From Melampsora larici-populina 98AG31 (Eukaryota > Basidiomycota > Pucciniomycetes > Pucciniales > Melampsoraceae): DNA of 64,000 nt. The position numbers and the translations under genes are program-made. Shown here piece after piece: positions 35,512 through 46,859 of this stretch. Under the pieces are notes generated by a model. The model saw only the letters and a program-made list of their open reading frames with translations. It ran no database searches and had not been told where the DNA came from. The first letter of the stretch is position 1, and each line of letters starts with the position of its first letter. The stretch is taken from contig NW_006768793.1 in NCBI RefSeq assembly GCF_000204055.1, forward strand, positions 649,983 through 713,982, written 5' to 3'.

Positions 35512-37063
35512 ATGGCACCACCTGTCACTGATAAGGTAAGGCTTCACTAGTCATTCGAAGCTCATCACAGCGCTTATGCATCCTGAGATTGAACCTGACC
35601 TATTCAAAATCATTTGAAGGACCCTCTTTCTGGTCGAGTTGGTCATCTCTCGACTACCCAGGCCGACATGCTTAAAAAATTCAAAGAAGAATTAGCAACT
35701 GAAGGTTACTTCAAAGTTTGTTGTCCCTACTTCAAAACTTACAATACACTGCAAATTGTGCTCATTATCGATGTTGATTTTTTAGGAAGGTTCTGGGGCC
35801 GTAAAGGACGATATGTACGGGGGAGGTCTCCCTGGAGCTTCTCATGATGACGCCACTTTACTGTGTGTTTTCTTTTTGTGTTTCTCAATGCTCTGGGGCT
35901 CGGCAGATTCACGTAGCGATTCTCAACGTCATTTTTGCCCACTTCCCTTTCCTCAGTCGTTTTCTCCGAGCAAGGAAATTTGATCTCGAGAAGAGTAAAT
36001 TGATGTTTACAGATAGCGAAAAAGTTTGTACTAGTTGTCTTTGCCGTCTTTCAATCTACCCAAATCGATCCTGAACATTTAACTTTTATGTTGTTTTTTC
36101 AGTGGCGTAAAGAATTCAAAGTCGATGAGCTCTATGCGACTTTTGAATACCCCGAAAAGAAAGAGGTTGATGCAATCTACCCTCAGTTTTACCACAAGAC
36201 TGATAAGGTACTTCTAACTCACTTTACGAAAAGTCGCCCGGAGCTAACGATTTGTAACGATTCCTCCAGGATGGTCGACCTATCTATATCGAGCAACTTG
36301 GAAAACTCGATTTGACTAAGCTATACAAAGTCACTACCCCCGAGCGACAACTACAACGTCTGGTGGTCGAATACGAAAAAGTTTGTCACTCATCCACTTG
36401 GCACGTGTTCCCGGTCATCCGAACTAATCGTTTCTTGTGGGAATCTTTAGTTTCTTCGTGATCGGTTACCAGTTTGTTCTGTACAACAAGGCAAGTTAGT
36501 TGAAACTTCTTGTACTATCATGGATTTGAGTGGAGTCGGTCTTAGTCAATTCTGGAAGGTCAAGAATTATGTTCAACAAGCATCTCATCTAAGTCAAAAT
36601 TACTACCCAGAGAGTAAGCACTTTCTGTTGTTTTTTATCTATCTTTTCTTTGATAAGCTGCTAATTTACATGTTTTATCATAGCAATGGGCAAGTTTTAT
36701 ATCATCAACGCGCCTTACCTTTTCTCTACCGTTTGGTCCCTCGTCAAACCTTGGTTAGACGAAGTCACCGTCAAGAAGATTAGTATCCTTGATTCGAGTT
36801 ATCATAAGACTCTCTTGGAACAAATCCCGGCTGAATCCTTACCGAAATCATTGAAAGGAACTTGTGATTGTCCAGGTGGATGTAGCATGAGTGATGCAGG
36901 ACCTTGGAAGGATGAAGAGGCTGTTACTAAAGCTAAGAAGTTGAAAGCTGGCGAACCCGCAAAGGTAGAAGCTGTTCCTGAGGTGGCTGCTACGGAGGAG
37001 GAAAAGAAACCGGAGGAGGCTGCTGCGACTGAGGCTGCGCCCGCTGAGACTACGACTGCCTAA
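35512..37063 (+). CDS. SEC14: SEC14 phosphatidylinositol/phosphatidylcholine transfer protein
   Basis: Lipid exchanger that links PI and PC metabolism to Golgi secretion. Exons are 35512-35535, 35620-35715, 35786-35862, 35957-36023, 36103-36207, 36270-36380, 36451-36613 and 36684-37063, giving 340 aa in phase. The CRAL-TRIO N-terminal part has [15 protein letters not shown]. The lipid-binding part has [42 protein letters not shown] and [15 protein letters not shown]. The end of the fold has [15 protein letters not shown]. The last 55 residues are an Ala/Glu/Lys-rich tail ([20 protein letters not shown]) beyond the yeast length. The ATG sits after a TCAA-rich leader. Confidence 0.93.
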
Positions 37064-37928
37064 GGATGGATTCGATCGACTTTTGTTCTCAATCTCAGTC
37101 ACATGCTCGCGATCATTTGCCACATGGCCGAGCAGCTCCACCTCAGCTTTGAAAAGGGTTGCTTTTCTTAATGCCTACTTTTCCGATTCCCTTTCATGAT
37201 CTCCTTTTCTGCCTTCTTGACATTAGTGGTGTTATCTAGCGCATTTATTTACGTCTAAAAACAGTCTCACCGATTTTTTTTCTTACTACTTTTTTTTCTT
37301 CTCTCATCTTCATATATGTGTATGTTACATGATGAATGTTTTTGTTTCCTTTCTTTCATTCAATCCTTGATTTTATTTATCTTTACAATGATGCATAATC
37401 TGTGAGGCATAATGAGAGAAAATTCATTTTTTTTGCTATATCTATGAAGAGCAAAAGTGTTTGCAAGTTGCAGGAATTAAGAGTTCCTTCACACTGAGAA
37501 GTATTCCCTTCTGAGGTGTTCCCTTCTACCATTAACAAATGAAAGAAGTGGGTTTATAGTAATCCAGCTCACTTTCCGTTTTAATCTTGATCACCCCGGC
37601 CTCTGCCAATTGTCTTCTCATGTTCCTTGCAACCCATAACTGTTGATATGCTAAAATTGGTTAGAGGAGATGCAGAAGAAGACCTTGGAGAAGCCCTTCT
37701 AATTTTTGGCGAGGTTTCATGATGTTTTGAGTCCTCATATTGGGGATTGAAGGAAATGTGCTTGAAACTCTTGCTGTGCTCAAGCCAAACCCGGGGTTTT
37801 AGTCATAAGCCCCTCTTCGATTTCAGACATAATTTCGAATGACGTAGTCCGGTCTGACTTGAATTCCACAATTCTCATATCTAATTGCTTGTATCCCTGT
37901 TGACCCATTCGACAAAAACCGTACCATC
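37064..37928. other. intergenic, no gene seen
   Basis: It includes the SEC14 3' UTR (T-rich, 37260-37350) and the promoter of the next gene. No coding or repeat signal was recognised. Confidence 0.5.
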
Positions 37929-38974
37929 ATGTCAGTCATCACGCCTCAGTGGAAAAAATGTTTAAGTGAATCGATCGCTTCAAAGTAAGTCAGCATTCCT
38001 CCCCTAACTCTGATCTAACTTCATGTTTTGCATTTTTTGAAACTGACCATCGGTGTTATACTCATCAACATCTAAAAAGTATGAAAGTCAACAAAGATTC
38101 AATCAGTTATTGTCTCAGTACCGTTTCCCCAAACGGTCCAAACGGTCTAACTTTCCCTGAATCACGTTTTTGTGTACATCGTGGATTTGTTAATGAAAGA
38201 CGTAAAGCAGACGATGCTAGTTCTAATCCTGATAAACCGGAACAAACTGGAAATGCTATGATGTTTTGTACTGATATTCGAAGTCCTAAAATTAATCAAT
38301 TGGTGGATCGAACAGAAGAAGTTCAAAATGGTCGATCGGCTTCTGTTTGTTGGTGGTTTGCGGATTCGGGCGAGCAGGTACGTCTTTCATCTTATTCAGT
38401 TGATATGGGAGGAACCCATACTATCTTTGAGTTTTGGAAACTGATCTTGTTAAATCCTGTAGTACCGTATACGCGCCTTAACCTACGTGTTACCACCTCC
38501 ATCTCTAGAATCAGAGTTTCCGCGATTCATGCCATCAGGTAAAAAATTAAATCCATCAAATTTAGAATCGATAGAATTTGATTGGGAATCAGAAAGAAAA
38601 CGAATCTTTGAAAAAGTTTCACCTGAATTACAAGCTAGTTTTCTAAGATCTATACCAGGTGAAAGATTAGAAAATGTATCAAAAGATCAATTACCTAAAA
38701 CTTATTGGCCTACAAAAATTACTACTGATGAGGAAAAATCAAAGGCTTTGAGTCGGTTTGCTTTGGTGATACTTGATCCTATTTCCATTGATTTGTGAGT
38801 TTTTGGATTCCTTTGGTTTTGGAAGAAATGGTTGGACATGTAACTGATCGTGCACATCGATTGTTGGGTGACTTTTTATGATGAAGCTTGAAACTCAAAG
38901 CTGAACCAAATGAACGAATTCAATGGACTAAACTTGATGATGGATCTTGGAAAGAAGTCAATGTTATGCCTTGA
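37929..38974 (+). CDS. pyridoxamine 5'-phosphate oxidase-like FMN-binding protein (Alr4036 type)
   Basis: Exons are 37929-37984, 38080-38377, 38463-38794 and 38887-38974, giving 257 aa in phase. The split-barrel FMN-binding fold is indicated by STVSPNGPNGLTFPESRFCV, HRGFVNE, AMMFCTDIRSPKINQLV, ASVCWWFADSGEQYRIRA (the WWF..EQ(Y/F)R motif), and near the end ALVILDPISIDFLKLK with IQWTKLDDGSWKEVNVMP. This order matches the Pyridox_oxase_2/Alr4036 family, which is distinct from PDX3 and whose physiological substrate is unclear. The start MSVITPQWKKCLSESIASK is typical of the family. Probably cytosolic. Confidence 0.8.
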
Positions 38975-39873
38975 TAATCTTCTGGACTATCAAAATTATG
39001 CCAATCTTGAAGATGAACAGTCTCACGTGGTCACTAGTATTCAATTTCTAGTCTTCAGTCTTCAGTTTGTATTCTTGTCCATTTTCCTTATCTGTACATG
39101 TCTAATGACACCATCTAAGTTGTTGTTTCATCTTTGTATCATTGGCCCAGTGAAGAATTTAAAACAGAAAGTGTTGCCTTTCCAAAGATCATATATGTAA
39201 CTCTTTGTGAAAATCAAAGTCACTTTTTGATCAAAACAATGATGGACCATTTTTAACAAGGAGATATGAATTAATTATGACCAGAAGATGATTCAAGGAA
39301 ACTTCTGAAGAGATCATGGAAAGACAAGGGGGAGGGCAACCAATAAGTTAGAGTCAACAAAGCTAGGTTATCCACCCTGGTATATCAAGGATCATATCAC
39401 TGTTGTGCCAGGTCCTCATACATAAAACACATTAAAACTCATGATGTGAAGAAAAAGTATAAAAATGTGTCTACTCTGATTACCATGTATGAAGGATAAT
39501 CCTAAATACAGACATGCCATGAAACCAAGAATGAGTCATGCTAAACCTAATAATGCACTAAGCCTAAAGAAGCGCCTCACAAGTGCATTGAGCACACCCT
39601 TGAAGAGGGGCTTAGGGCCTGGGCAGACTCATGTTTTTTGGCAGGGTGGCTCCAAGAATCAAGTCTGCTTATGTACTTTTTTCAGATTTTCCTCTACACC
39701 TCTCCACAAAAAGTTCCAGAATTTGCATATGTTCTCTCCAAAAATTTCTACATCTTTTGGTGTGCAATTCATGCAAAACAGACTGCTCTGGATAACTTGA
39801 GAGCTTTGTAAGACCTGGTTCTGACTCTTATGTCCTCTTGTGATGGACTAAGATAGCCTGAGCCTTTGGCCCA

Positions 39874-40203
39874 AAGGCTGCCACTATACTATACCAGTAT
39901 ATTATACTGTTGGTATAGTATATTTCAAGTATACTATACTAGGCATTATATGGAATATACTAGTATATTTATACTTATACTATGCTGAAAATATACCCAG
40001 TATATTTGGATTTACCAAACATACCTGGAAGACACCTATACAAGTTTTTGACAAGTTTTTATAAATATACTGCAGTATATTTCAATTATACTATACTATA
40101 CTGCACAATACTATACCATGTTTGGAAATATACTATACCAAGTATATTTCAGGTCCAGTATAGTATAGTGCAGTATAGTACAGTATAGTATAGTGGCAGC
40201 CTT
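39874..40203. repeat. AT-rich fold-back element built of TATACTATA units
   Basis: The ends are AAGGCTGCCACTATACTATA and its complement. The interior is a string of TATACT/AGTATA motifs that pair across the whole 330 bases. No target duplication is clear and there is no coding. Confidence 0.8.
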
Positions 40204-40337
40204 GCTTTGGGAGATGTCTCTGATGAAATTTGGAAGTGTATAAATTGCTGATGTTACATCACAATATCAGAGTACTTCCTGTCAATGTGAATCAACTACA
40301 GGGTACCAAATTATGTAGCAATATTTGGAGAATAATA

Positions 40338-40509
40338 GCTGTGTTCAGACCAAACAAGGTTGCCAAAAAACTGTGTACACTCAGTTGACTTGTTGGCTGG
40401 GAGCAGTCAAGAGCTGTAGTCAATGTCAAATGATACACAAAGTTACCAACAAAAAAGCAACTGGGTGTACCAGGTTTTTTTTGGCAACAGCATTAGTTTT
40501 GACCACAGC
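40338..40509. mobile_element. 172-bp miniature element related to the 160-bp family
   Basis: The ends are GCTGTG(T/G)TCA..., with inner GGTTGCCAAAAAA and its complement, flanked by TA on both sides. The core TTGGCTGGGAGC..GTCAA..GATACACAAAGTTAC..AACTGGGT matches the 160-base elements at 20982 and 26877, so it is a diverged member with changed ends. Confidence 0.8.
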
Positions 40510-40904
40510 TAACATATTGAAATCCTGGAACCTTCTGTGGAGAGGGGAAGTGGAAAAGTAAAAAAAGTAGACAAAGATACTTATGTCTTGAAACTCCACC
40601 GCCAATAAGGTCAAGTCTGTCCTAAGAGCAACAGCTGTGGAGCCAATATTTCATGGGGTATTGCCAATACAGGGATCACCAAAAAAATCAATGCAGCAGT
40701 CCTTGCAAAATAAAAAGTGGGGCATCAAGAGTCTAAATTTTTGTTGAGAGTCTCCACATTTGGGGGAACGGTCAGGACTCTGGGTATTATAAATACAGCC
40801 CAATACACATCACACCAGCATGAACAATCCAGCTACATACCTTTTTTCAGAATAAAAGCTAACTAAACGGCCCAAAACAAGGGTTTTTTTGTAAATTTAG
40901 GTGC

Positions 40905-41001
40905 TCTGCTGTACAAGTGCTTCCGGAAAAGATATCACACATTTACTCCGCCAGCCCCAACTAATGTGTTGTATCTTTTCCGGATGCACTTGTACACAGA
41001 C
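40905..41001. repeat. short hairpin element
   Basis: GTACAAGTGC(T/A)TCCGGAAAAGATA..CACATT pairs with its complement across a loop of about 15 bases. Arms are about 37 bases with a few mismatches. Confidence 0.75.
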
Positions 41002-41012
41002 ACTTTTTCAGA

Positions 41013-41132
41013 CTCCCTACATTTTGAAAATTGCTTTCCGGGGCTTGTTTGGGAGCTCACAAAATCTAAGCTCCACTACTGAAGCATCCACAACAGTGCC
41101 TGGATTGTGTTGGCTCTCAACAATGTAGGGAG
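41013..41132. repeat. 120-bp terminal-inverted-repeat sequence
   Basis: Bounded by CTCCCTACATT and AATGTAGGGAG. The inner GAAGCATCCACAACAGTGCC recurs inverted near 41730 (GTTGTGGATGC). Non-coding. Confidence 0.55.
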
Positions 41133-42434
41133 GTCAAACACAAAAGAATGCTACAGTGGACCTCACACACCCAGGGGTGAGACATTGAGAGCCCTTATTA
41201 TTATTTATATTTCAAAAGGGGCTCTCCACAGCCCCCCACATCTACAGCCTATATATGGGCCCCTGATATCATTTGCTATCACCATACATGGGTATCACAA
41301 ATGCCTGTACAGCCAAATTTTGAAAATCAAATGTATTACTCTGGAATAATACAGCTATTCAAGAAATTTGTGTCCTCAAAAAAATCTTTTTGTTTTTGTC
41401 AATGATTGACCAACACTTGAGCTGAAGTACATACAATACAGAGAAGGTTCTCATTCAGTTAGGTGCATCCTCCAGCTGATACATGGCTATATTTGCTCTA
41501 ATTTGATGTGAGCTTTCAAGAAAAAGAAAATAAAAAAGTTAGGACACAGCATTCATTTCTTGAATATCTGTAAAGGATAATCATTCAAGCATGATTCATC
41601 CTAGTTGATCACTAAACCAAGTTTTGCTCCCTGGCTTTAGGTGGACCATTGTGCCAACAGTGTGTTTTTGACCCCCCTACATCTGAAGATCAAGATTGGG
41701 GGTCTATTTCAGAGCCCACACAATCTGGGAACTGTTGTGGATGCTCTAAGCCCTTCTTCAAGGGTGCAGTGAATATGCTTGTGAGGAGCTTTTTCAAGAT
41801 AAATAACACATAGATTGTGATCACAACTATCCTTGTGTATCTGAAAGGCAGAGAGGCCATACTAATGCAAGGTATGACAGATTCCATGGCCCTTTACCTG
41901 GCAACAAGAATGCCACAAATGAGACCATAGTTCTGTCTGATGTATGAGGCCATCCCCTCTTGAAACTTGAGATTTATCTATCACCACAAGGGCAAGGTGG
42001 TGTGTAACATCAAATTTCATGGATTTAATATGCACAACTGCCATAATGGTCAAGAAGTGGTTTAGAAGTCTGTTGGACCAGTTAAGTATTTCATGATTGG
42101 TTTGCCAATCAGCATTTTGAATCACTATTGAATACATTTCTCCTTCAACTCATTCTCAAAATTAAAGGCCTCTCATTCTTGGTCAGGTCATGAGAGGAAT
42201 TGGTGTGTTGAAAATTAAATGTAGGGACACCTCCACTGGTGGGATGCCGATGGAAGCACAACTTTCTCGGTCTTTGAGGGCATCCGGAACGTTCAAATCA
42301 CGATATTGGACACATTTTTTAAAAGTGCGGCAATGATTATTCTGGTGATTAACACTGGATCTGAGAAACATATTTTTGAAGATCTTGCTGAGTCAACGGT
42401 TTGAAACGACAACTGCAATCTTGGCGGATCAATA

Positions 42435-42734
42435 GGGGGGCTCAAGTCAAAATATTTTACTACTTTTATCATATTTTTTTTCCCAATTGCATAAAATTTA
42501 CGCAAAATTTTATGCGTAAATTTTATGCAATTGGGAAAAGTTATACAACATCCCAAATTTTTTTAAGCAGCAAATTTACACAAATTTGCGTAAATCTGCT
42601 GCTCAGAAGGAGATCTCAAAGAAATTTTTACGGTCCTTTTTTACAAATTGGGAAAAGTTTTTACAGCACAGTACCGTAAAAAACTTTCCCCAATTTTTTA
42701 AGAAAAGGCCGCAAAATTTTTGACTTGAGCCCCC
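42435..42734. mobile_element. 300-bp miniature element with nested palindromes
   Basis: The ends are GGGGGCTCAAGTCAAAA and TTTTTGACTTGAGCCCCC. Inside are a long palindrome, CCCAATTGCATAAAATTTAC with its complement (42482-42537), and several CAGCAxATTTAC/GTAAATxTGCTG pairs. The target duplication is unclear. Confidence 0.8.
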
Positions 42735-43095
42735 TTAATGGTACCAAACCTTAAACGCGTTAATGCTACGACTAATGTGGAAATTGGAAGATGATGAGCA
42801 ACTATTGAGAGAGCCTTCAGCAAAGAAATCTTCTATATAATCATTCACCAAAATGAAAAAACCCTAGTCGATTATCATTTTTTTCGATAGACTCGCATAT
42901 ATATAACTTTTTCTTAGAATTGATCTTTCTCTAAACAAATCACAAAGATCAAAACCAAGGAACTTACCAAACCAAAACAAATAACGACAAATAACAAATT
43001 TTGCAAGAGATCTAAAAGAAAAAAAACCAAGAAAAAATAAACAAGGGATACGAAAAAATAAACAAGAGATACTATACTATGTAAAATTGATGACA

Positions 43096-46000
43096 TCAAA
43101 TCAATTTAGCCCATTGTAAAACCACAGGATGAGCTTCGACTCTAAAAAAACCCCTCACATATTATTCCCCCCACACACGTCCACAAAACAAAACACGATG
43201 AGAAAAAATTCCACTAAAAATGATACTTGATGAAAGATGAAAATCAGAAATCAAACATACATTCTAGGTTCGAATCCGATAACTTGTAATGAATCTAAAC
43301 TGGTAGCTCTAGATAATGCTACATACACTTGTCCCTATTCAAACATCCAAACAATCGATCAACTTGTTATTCTAAGTGACCCAAAAAACTTATGATATTT
43401 ACTTTTTCTATAAGATATTGGAAGAGAATTTGATGATCAACCAAATACTATCAGTTACAGAACGTCTTCAATGATCCGAAAGGTTAAAACCAAAACAAAA
43501 GACTACAAATTACCGAAAGATTGTTTAAGGTTTACAATCACTCTCTCTAATGTTTGTCCTTGAGATTTATGTATACTCAATCTACCAAACCCCCCAAAAA
43601 AGACCAAGAAAAGAAGTGTGAGTAGTTATTTGATGGAACGATTTAGATAGAGTTGATAAGAAGGTACTAACGCCCAAGCCAGTATAAGTGGAATCTGGGC
43701 ACGACTAGCCAGCACTGTTCCATCAGCAGCTTCAATATCAAATGAAATTGTCGAAATCGTCATCTTTTTTCCATTTGTAAATTTGACAATCGGAAGACTA
43801 ACAGACGAAAAAAAAGGAGAAAAAAATTTAATGTTTTCTGTTTTCTGTTGTTTTCTTTCTTTCTTTCTTCTGGAGCTTTAACTTACGGTCTTGACAATTT
43901 TCCAACGTTTGGATGATTCGGATCGCTTGGTAATTGATCAAATCCAACAATCACACCCACTGATCCATTCACCAATTTCTCATCTGGCATGTTTTTCACT
44001 AACATCACTTGTGCACCAATCTTTAAACTTAATCTAAATGGGACCAACAAATTCTAGGGGAAAGAAAAAAAAACCACAATTGAATCAGAAAAAAATCATA
44101 TATCATAGTTTAAAAATCAAACTTCATTCACTTTATCTAATCTTGCTTTGATTTCAATTGGTGGTACGTTTTGTAATGGTTCACCTGCTCGATCTTTTGC
44201 TTCAAAGATATGTTCAGGTTGATTGATTTTTTTTAAATGATTCGAATTGGCTCTTGTGACTTCATCTTTCCTTGGATATCTATTGTTTTTTTTTTGACAA
44301 GTCAATTTTTGAAATTTAAATCATCAATTTTTTGAAACAAAACTATCTCAATTAGATTTAATGTTAATAATCTCAAAATCACTTACAATTCAGTAGGTAA
44401 GATTTCGTCATGATATTTAACTGGTCTTGATAAAGATTGTAATAATTTTCGATTCTTGTCACTAACTTGACCAATTCTCATTTCATTTAACAATTCCACA
44501 AATTCTACAAAAAAAGTCCATATGATCATCATGAGTCCATCAATTTCGATTTATCTCAGAATTCTCAAAGAATTTTCTGTGTGTGTTTTGACTAACCTCG
44601 ATTGGTTTGTCTAAAAACCAATTTAAGTGTAATGACTTCCGGTACACATCTTGGCCAACAAGTAGCTTGAAAAGCATAAGGTAATGCTTCACCAATACTC
44701 ACAGGTGGTAATTGAAAAAAATCACCCGCTAAGATTAATTGAATCCCACCGAATGGGACTTCATTCCTTCTAATTGATCTTGCAATATATTCAAGTTTCT
44801 AGATCATAGAAAAGGGTTTTTGTCAACTTTGAGAAACTTGGATGAAATGGAAAAAAAAGATTGTGGACTTACGTCTAATAAGATTCCATCAACCATTGAA
44901 ACTAGATTTTTTTTTAAAAAAGTCAAATAAGTGATTCACTTTTAAACCCATCATTTTCAAGAAAGATTTGTGCAAAAAAATTAAAAATCCTACTGACTTT
45001 CATCAATAATCAAAACCTCTACCATCTCCCATCTTTCTTTACTATGTTTAGATTTCTTAACTTTCCCAACCAATTCAGCTTTTTTTTCTTTACCTAAACC
45101 GATACCAGCAAACGAATGTAAAGTAGTACCCGACAAATGTGATGCTGCTATACCCGTTGAAGCAGTGACGGCTATGTTTCGTTTATGGTATTTGAAATAA
45201 TCGATAATCGTTTTGAGTAAGAAGGATTTGCCTGTGCCTGTTTTAAAATAGAAAATGTGATTTTTTGGTTTGTGGAAATCGGATGAGTTTGAGAGGTATG
45301 GGATTGGGATAAACTTACCTGCTGAACCGGTGAAGAAAAGTGATCTACCTTCTTTAACTGCATCAAATACTTTTCGTTGATCGTCTGATAGCTTTCGGTA
45401 TGAATGTTCCTAATCAAATCAAAAATGTAGAAAATGAGCCATTCTTGCAAAAGCTTAAATTAGAAACATGTATAAAGTTGACTAACAGGATTTTCCTATG
45501 ATATTATTGTATTGAAATCAAAAGTTTCTTGGGTTAGTGTTGTTAGCTCTACATTGTACACGAAATACTTGAGAAATCGATTTACGTGAGCATAAGTCGA
45601 AGCTCTTGCAGCTCTTTGAAAGTCTCCCTCAAGATCTTCGTAAAATGGATCATCGATGACTACAAAAGTTATAAGAGAAAGATATTGAGTAGAATCAGTT
45701 TGGTGTTTCGGTTGATTTTCTTTGTTCGATCAAAAAGAATCTTGAATGAAATTTGAACAACTCACTTTTCAATTTCTTTTCCTCTTGTCCATAATTCTGC
45801 TCGGCATCATGATCATCATCATCATCTTCTTGTCCATGAAAGTATCTTTTACGTTTGTGAAGTGTCGGATAAGACGTTCCGATTTCTTCTTTAATACGTT
45901 GACCATGAAGTTGTGTATGATTAGGTTCTTCTTTAATCCCATTTCGAAACCAAGTTTGAATTGTCTGATTTGAATTTGATTTTGATGTTTCTTCTTGAGA

Positions 46001-46159
46001 TCCGATCTCAAGCCATTCACGTGCTTGTCTTTCAGTTGGAAAACTTTTATGTCTTGCATTTCGAAACCCTCTGACTTGTTCTTCGGTTTCTTTCCATGTT
46101 GTATATACGTTCGGTCCACCTCTTCCTACTCTTACTGCATAGAATTTGGGTAAGGCCAT
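43096..46159 (-). CDS. PIF1: PIF1-family DNA helicase with N-terminal RNase H1-type hybrid-binding domain
   Basis: Superfamily 1B 5'-to-3' DNA helicase (telomere, mitochondrial DNA and G-quadruplex maintenance in other fungi). Thirteen exons: complement(43096-43141, 43261-43334, 43514-43581, 43672-43797, 43887-44053, 44123-44279, 44387-44504, 44597-44798, 44873-44901, 44998-45237, 45319-45409, 45586-45659, 45766-46159), about 594 aa. Residues 4-50 (KFYAVRVGRGGPNVYTTW, RHKSFPTERQAREWL) are a caulimovirus-VI/RNase H1 N-terminal domain that binds RNA-DNA hybrids. An acidic linker follows. The helicase part has Walker A GSAGTGKSF, Walker B LIIDESISMV, LILAGDFFQLPPV, TLKLVFRQ, LSIHKSQGQTL and QVYVALSRATSLDSLQV. 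Phase between exons 11 and 12 (43514/43334) is off by one with the best splice sites; an alternative acceptor 6 bases on restores frame but drops GQ. Confidence 0.9.
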
Positions 46160-46859
46160 GATGAGAATGATGAGGATGATAAGGAGATAGCAGAATGATG
46201 AGGTTTGATCAAGTTGAGTTTTTTAAAAGTGTACCACCCCAATGTTTTTACAGTCGTTTTCAAAAAGCTTGCCGAAATTTGCCCGCAAAACTCGAGCGAT
46301 CTGGCGGTGAATTAGCGGCAAGCTTTTTGAAAACGACTGTATCATGTTTGTAACACTCTGTATTGATTTGCTGAGGAACTCTGATTACATATTGATATGT
46401 ACACGCACTCGCAGTGAATGTTTTTGGATAGACGCGTCGGATCGAAGATCACGTGATGATGGTGTTTGAAATTTGAGTTTCCTGATTATGTAAGGCTCGC
46501 TTAACTCATCAATGCTCTATCGATTTACATTTCTCAGTTCTGACTTGGCTTGAGTCTTCAAACTATCAATATACATACTTGACTGACGAATCGATCGACT
46601 CAAACGAAAAAGAAGATGATATAAAGGAAACAATCAAGATTGTAAATGAATGAATCGAAAGGTGATCATAGGAAATACGAAGTGAATTGGTCGATTAAAT
46701 GAAGTGATTAGTGAGTAAAGTAAATGCAATGGGTTTTGAAGAAAAGGAACTAATCAATCAATCATCTCATGACATCATCATCATCATCTAGTCATTCATC
46801 CAATCTCATCATCAACATCACCATCACAGTCTTCTCACACAAGAAACTAGGATCACAAC
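46160..46859. promoter_or_regulatory. divergent intergenic region PIF1 / CDC14
   Basis: 700 bases between two divergent start codons. It contains a miniature element (46251-46339) only about 90 bases from the PIF1 ATG, and a CATC/TCATC-rich leader (46760-46850) before CDC14. Core promoter motifs are not clear. Confidence 0.6.
46251..46339. mobile_element. 89-bp mariner-type miniature element
   Basis: The ends are CAGTCGTTTTCAAAAAGCTT and the complement, followed inward by GCCG, with 25-base perfect arms. TA lies on both sides (46249-46250, 46340-46341). It is a pure hairpin with a GC-richer 39-base centre. Confidence 0.88.

Larger units (their letters stand above)
38975..43095. other. gene-free stretch rich in miniature elements
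   Basis: 4.1 kb without a convincing gene. It holds five structured repeats (39874-40203, 40338-40509, 40905-41001, 41013-41132, 42435-42734). It also holds a dispersed sequence (CTCACAAG..CACCCTTGAAGA..GGGCTTAG) at 39574-39617 that recurs inverted at 41744-41790. The end, 42760-43095, is the 3' flank of the PIF1 gene. Confidence 0.6.
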
